Assembly (NCBI GenBank): GCA_028281325.1
Contig: JANQKC010000010.1
Coordinates: 310,001-374,000 of the forward strand
Length of the DNA: 64,000 bases
DNA from: Alphaproteobacteria bacterium
GTDB taxonomy: Bacteria > Pseudomonadota > Alphaproteobacteria > UBA8366
Reading direction: 5' to 3'
Shown: piece by piece, positions 61,027-64,000 of the stretch
How positions within the stretch are numbered: the first letter of the stretch is position 1
Layout: each line of letters starts with the position of its first letter
Translations under genes and position numbers: made by a program
The notes under the pieces: generated by a model
Seen by the model: only the letters and a program-made list of their open reading frames with translations
What the model was told of the DNA's origin: nothing
The model's database searches: none

Positions 61027-62250
61027 CTAAGTGTCCCGAACCAGATGCTCGTGCGTCCGCGGCACCAGCGCCTTGTGACCGAGCAGTTGCATCATGCCGC
61101 CGTCGAGGGTCCGGCAGGTCGCGGCCAGTTGGCGCACCAGCGCGCCCGCCGCCGTATCCCGCCAGTACCAGTCGTTCAGCACGCCGCCGCCGCTGGGACC
61201 CGGTTGCGCGGTCGCGGCCTCGAAATACCAGGCCTTGATGTCGTCGGACGCGAATTTGAGCAGTTGCGGCAAGGCGATGTCCTCGCGCGGGCTGGCGACC
61301 GAGGGGTCGTCGATGAAATCGGCCAGAAGCTTGGCCGCCACGTCGATATCGAGCCCGCTCAAGCCCACGGTGGTCCGGCCGCGCTTCTCCAGCGCCACCT
61401 GGTACCAGGGGCGGAGCTGGTCGATCTCGGCGAGCACGGCGGCCAGCGCGCTGTCGGGCGCGGCATCCTCCGCCGGCGGCGTCAGGTTGACCGGACAGAC
61501 CCAGCCGGACATGTCGCCGGACGACCCGCCGGGCGCATCCTCGGGAAAATCGGCGATCACCGGCCCTTCCGGCGCAGCGAACAATGCCAGGGCCGCTTCG
61601 ACCACGCGCCGCTGAAACGCCGGTTCGTCGGGCGCGCCGATCGGCCGGCCCAGTTCGAACGGCACCCAGAGGGCGCGCGGCGGGTTCAGTTTTTCGGTGT
61701 GCTCGCGCACGAGGCTGATCTGCGTGGTGACCAGCCCTTCTTCTTCGAGATATCGGGAAAGCCCGCCGACGGCGCGCGTGCAGTTCGGTCAGACCGGCGT
61801 CAGCAGCACCGCGTTGACCTGGTCCTCCTTCAACAGGCCGGCCAACTCGCGGGCGCGCGGCTCCAGTTTCTCCGGCTCGGTCGCGCCCATGAAGGAGTAG
61901 TGGAAGGACGCCACCGATCCGATCGTCCCGTCCGCCGCCAGCTCGTTGAGGCGGTCGATCGGGAACACCACGTTGATATCCTGCTGAAAACCGCTGCGGT
62001 CGTAGTTGGTCGAGACATGGCTCATGATCAACTCCGACGACTCCAGGTCCGCCGGAATCACCCGGTAGTCCGCCGCGCCGGGGCGGAAGGTCTCGTCGCT
62101 TTTCCGCGAGAGGCCCGCCGAGGTGATGATCGCCACCCGCATCCCGCTCAACGGCGGCGCATCGGTCCAGGGGCTGTCCTCGTAGACGGGGCAGGGCAGA
62201 TCGAGCAGATGCTCGGCCTCCATTTCGGGAAGATCGGCGAGTCGAACCAT
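61027..62250 (-). CDS. GrdB-family selenoprotein, upstream copy (in-frame TGA read as selenocysteine)
   Basis: Read through TGA at 61789-61791, this is a 407-residue protein, about half identical to its downstream twin (61023). Before Sec154 it has HVSTNYDRSGFQQDINVVFP and NAVLLTPV; after it [48 protein letters not shown] and RTTVGLSGLDIDV. The TGA is conserved at the same position in both copies, and the flanking residues are almost the same while the rest has diverged, which argues for a functional selenocysteine. It is preceded by its own promoter (62318-62345) and followed by its twin after 3 bp. Redox substrate unknown. Confidence 0.82.
61761..61791 (-). promoter_or_regulatory. Sec codon and candidate bacterial SECIS, upstream copy
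   Basis: TGA at 61789-61791 is followed by a stem (bases +12 to +18 with +22 to +28, one G-G mismatch) closing on the triloop GTC, whose G-U lies at +19/+20 after the TGA. The position equals that in the downstream copy. Folded by eye only. Confidence 0.5.
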
Positions 62251-62317
62251 GGATGTTCCTTTTCCACCGCCCAGGACGAGCGGCGTCAGCGTGAAGCGGC
62301 GCTAACAAGAGGCCAAA

Positions 62318-62345
62318 AGCATAGACCGCCGCAACGGGGTGTCAA
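62318..62345 (-). promoter_or_regulatory. Promoter of the selenoprotein pair
   Basis: Minus-strand TTGACA (62340-62345), 16-bp spacer, TATGCT (62318-62323). The -35 is perfect. It begins just past the murJ stop and about 68 bp before the ATG at 62250, so the pair can be expressed independently of murJ. Confidence 0.7.
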
Positions 62346-62346
62346 A

Positions 62347-63894
62347 TCAACTCCGCCGTAAGGCCCGCCGAAGATCGGCGATTCGCGCCGCGCCCACGAG
62401 CGGCGCGACCGCCGCGAATGTCGCGAGGCCGCAGGCCACCAACGCCACAAGCGCGGCAATGCGCTCACCGAATCCGCCACGCAGTTGGTCGGCCAAGCCC
62501 AAATTGGCGGCCCACAACGCGCCGGCCATGCAGAGCGCCGCGAAGACGATCCGCGGCACCCGGCGGCGCAACCGCTTGTCGAAGACCAGATGCCCGCGCC
62601 GGTGCAGGATCGTCGCCAGGATCGCCGCGTTGATCCAGGCCGAGCACGCGGTGGCGAGCGCGATGCCCACATGGGCCAGCACCTGCATCAACACGACCGC
62701 GATGCCGATATTGGCGGTCATCGCGACGACCGCGACCTTGACCGGCGTCGCCGTGTCCTGCCGCGCGAAGAAACCCGGGGTCAGCGCCTTGATCAGCACA
62801 TAGGCGGGCAGCCCCAGCGCGAACGCGCCGAGCGCCCCGGCCGTGGCCGCCGCATCGGCCGCGCTGAAGGCGCCGCGCTCGAACAACACCCGGACGATGG
62901 GATCGGGGATCGTGACCAGCGCCGCCGCCGCGGGCACCGTCAGCAGCAGCGCGAATTCGATGGCGCGGTTCTGGATATCGGCTGCCGCCTCGTCCTCGCC
63001 GGCACTGAGATGGCGCGACAGCATCGGCAGCAGCGCGACGCCGACCGCCACGCCGATCACGCCGAGCGGCAACTGGTTTATCCGGTCGGCGAAATAGAGA
63101 TAGGACACCGACCCTTCCGGCAGCAGCGAGGCCAGCACGATATCGATCACCAGATTGACCTGCACCACGCCCGCGCCGATCGCCCCCGGAACCATCAGGA
63201 CCAGCAGGCGTTTCACACCGGGCGTCAGGCGCGGACGCGGCAGCCGGAACAGGATTCCCGCCCGCCGGCAGGCCAGCACCATCCAAAGGAACTGCCCCGC
63301 GCCGGCGACCGCGACACCGGTCGCGAGCGCATAACCCGGCATCGTGAAGACGCCTTCGCGGATCGCCAGCAAGACGCCGATCAGGACGATGTTCAGCAGA
63401 ACCGGGGCCGCCGCCGTCGCGGCGAAGCGATGCATCGCGTTGAGCATCCCGGCGAGCAGCGCCGTCAGCGCCATGAACATCAGATACGGGAAGGTAAGCT
63501 GGGTCAGGTCGACCGCGAGCGCGAATTTTTCCGGCTGGTCCACAAATCCGGGCGCCAGCGCGTGCATCAGCCACGGCATCGCCAACTGCGCCGCCAGCGT
63601 GAAGCACAGCATGACGCTGAGCAGCACCGCCGCGACCGACGCGGCGAAGGCGCGCGCGGGAACCGGTCCGTCCTTGGTCAGCCGGTCGGTATAGAGCGGC
63701 ACGAAGGCCGCGTTGAAAGCGCCTTCGGCAAACAGACGCCTGAAGAAATTGGGAAACTTGAAGGCGACGAAAAAGGCGTCCGCCACCATGCCCGCGCCGA
63801 TGATCCCCGCGAAGAGAACGTCCCGGCAGAACCCGAGGACGCGGCTGACCATCGTCCAACTGCCCAGGGTCGCAATCGCGCGGAACAGGGTCAT
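62347..63894 (-). CDS. murJ: Lipid II flippase MurJ
   Basis: A 515-residue polytopic MOP-superfamily protein with about 13 to 14 membrane helices that flips lipid II for peptidoglycan synthesis. The start MTLFRAIATLGSWTMVSRVL and GFCRDVLFAGIIGAGMVADA are characteristic of MviN/MurJ. FKFPNFFRRLFAEGAFNAAFVPLY holds the conserved charged residues of the cavity (read as two pieces). The C-terminus ends in ARIADLRRALRRS. Normal length, with trpS beyond the inserted selenoprotein genes. Confidence 0.94.
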   Translation of the reverse strand: MTLFRAIATLGSWTMVSRVLGFCRDVLFAGIIGAGMVADAFFVAFKFPNFFRRLFAEGAFNAAFVPLYTDRLTKDGPVPARAFAASVAAVLLSVMLCFTLAAQLAMPWLMHALAPGFVDQPEKFALAVDLTQLTFPYLMFMALTALLAGMLNAMHRFAATAAAPVLLNIVLIGVLLAIREGVFTMPGYALATGVAVAGAGQFLWMVLACRRAGILFRLPRPRLTPGVKRLLVLMVPGAIGAGVVQVNLVIDIVLASLLPEGSVSYLYFADRINQLPLGVIGVAVGVALLPMLSRHLSAGEDEAAADIQNRAIEFALLLTVPAAAALVTIPDPIVRVLFERGAFSAADAAATAGALGAFALGLPAYVLIKALTPGFFARQDTATPVKVAVVAMTANIGIAVVLMQVLAHVGIALATACSAWINAAILATILHRRGHLVFDKRLRRRVPRIVFAALCMAGALWAANLGLADQLRGGFGERIAALVALVACGLATFAAVAPLVGAARIADLRRALRRS

Positions 63895-64000
63895 GGCGGT
63901 TGTCTACCCGATCCGCCGCACAAGAAGAAATGCCGCGTGGCGACGGTGTCGGACGCCCGGCGGCACCCGTTTGCGGCGCGGTCGGATTTCCGGTGGCACG
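63895..64000 (-). other. Window end, nothing supported
   Basis: About 106 bp upstream of murJ. One minus-strand frame is open to the window edge and ends at TAG (63904-63906), so it could be the tail of an upstream gene, but its residues match nothing I recognise. No CDS is called. Confidence 0.3.

Noticed and set aside
59806-62250. Four separate short genes or two pseudogenes instead of two selenoproteins
   Set aside because: Both halves of each gene are in the same frame, each TGA lies at the same conserved site, and both copies otherwise look intact.
59656-62361. Long open frames on both strands over the selenoprotein genes (up to about 900 codons)
   Set aside because: They are composition-driven shadow frames: low-complexity Arg/Gly/Ala or His/Arg-rich translations with no recognisable domain, lying over well-supported genes.

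Overview
This window is a high-GC, gene-dense piece of an alphaproteobacterial chromosome, most like a member of the Rhodospirillales or a relative. The evidence is the gene content and order: an Irr-type Fur regulator, a MucR-family regulator, ornithine-lipid genes, fabA-fabB-fabI, the ubiE-ubiB-coaBC-dut cluster opposite mutM, and rpsT-dnaA-dnaN-recF-gyrB. No rRNA, tRNA, CRISPR array or recognisable transposase was found.

Layout. (1) 1-5.2 kb: small accessory and envelope genes (partial unknown protein, four-helix-bundle protein, ankyrin protein, DUF4149-like membrane protein, YcgN family, YgjP-like metallopeptidase, class A penicillin-binding protein). (2) 5.3-8.5 kb: iron and peroxide block, with irr followed by a rubrerythrin, a GlpC-like Fe-S protein and a DUF3501 protein. 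A near-perfect Irr-type inverted repeat abuts the rubrerythrin promoter. (3) 8.5-15 kb: SH3 protein and a 2-hydroxyacid dehydrogenase whose last 47 bp are repeated on the far side of one lower-GC membrane-protein gene, which looks like an insertion. Two paralogous stand-alone receivers flank cysK and moeB. (4) 15-20 kb: Rrf2 regulator, dut, coaBC, ubiB, ubiE on the minus strand, with mutM divergent. (5) 20.6-29.5 kb: secreted protein, enoyl-CoA hydratase, rpsT, then the replication-gene cluster. (6) 29.5-32.3 kb: fabA-fabB-fabI. (7) 32.3-54.5 kb, minus strand: the translation and RNA superoperon read as metK-trmB-rimP-nusA-ylxR-infB-rbfA-truB-rpsO-pnp, preceded by olsB-olsA, miaB-phoH-ybeY-corC-lnt, an XRE regulator, fur, mucR, tsaB and rimI. 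(8) 54.5-64 kb: nitroreductase, polysaccharide deacetylase, glucosaminidase, nfuA, usp, trpS, then two tandem GrdB-like genes and murJ.

The most notable finding is at 59806-62250. Two tandem paralogues of the glycine/sarcosine/betaine reductase selenoprotein B family each carry one in-frame TGA at the same conserved site, followed by PNCTRAVG, with a candidate bacterial SECIS hairpin just downstream. They are read here as two intact selenocysteine proteins rather than four broken ORFs. They sit between murJ and trpS behind their own near-consensus promoter.

All calls come from reading the sequence and recalled family knowledge. No database search, alignment or folding program was run.
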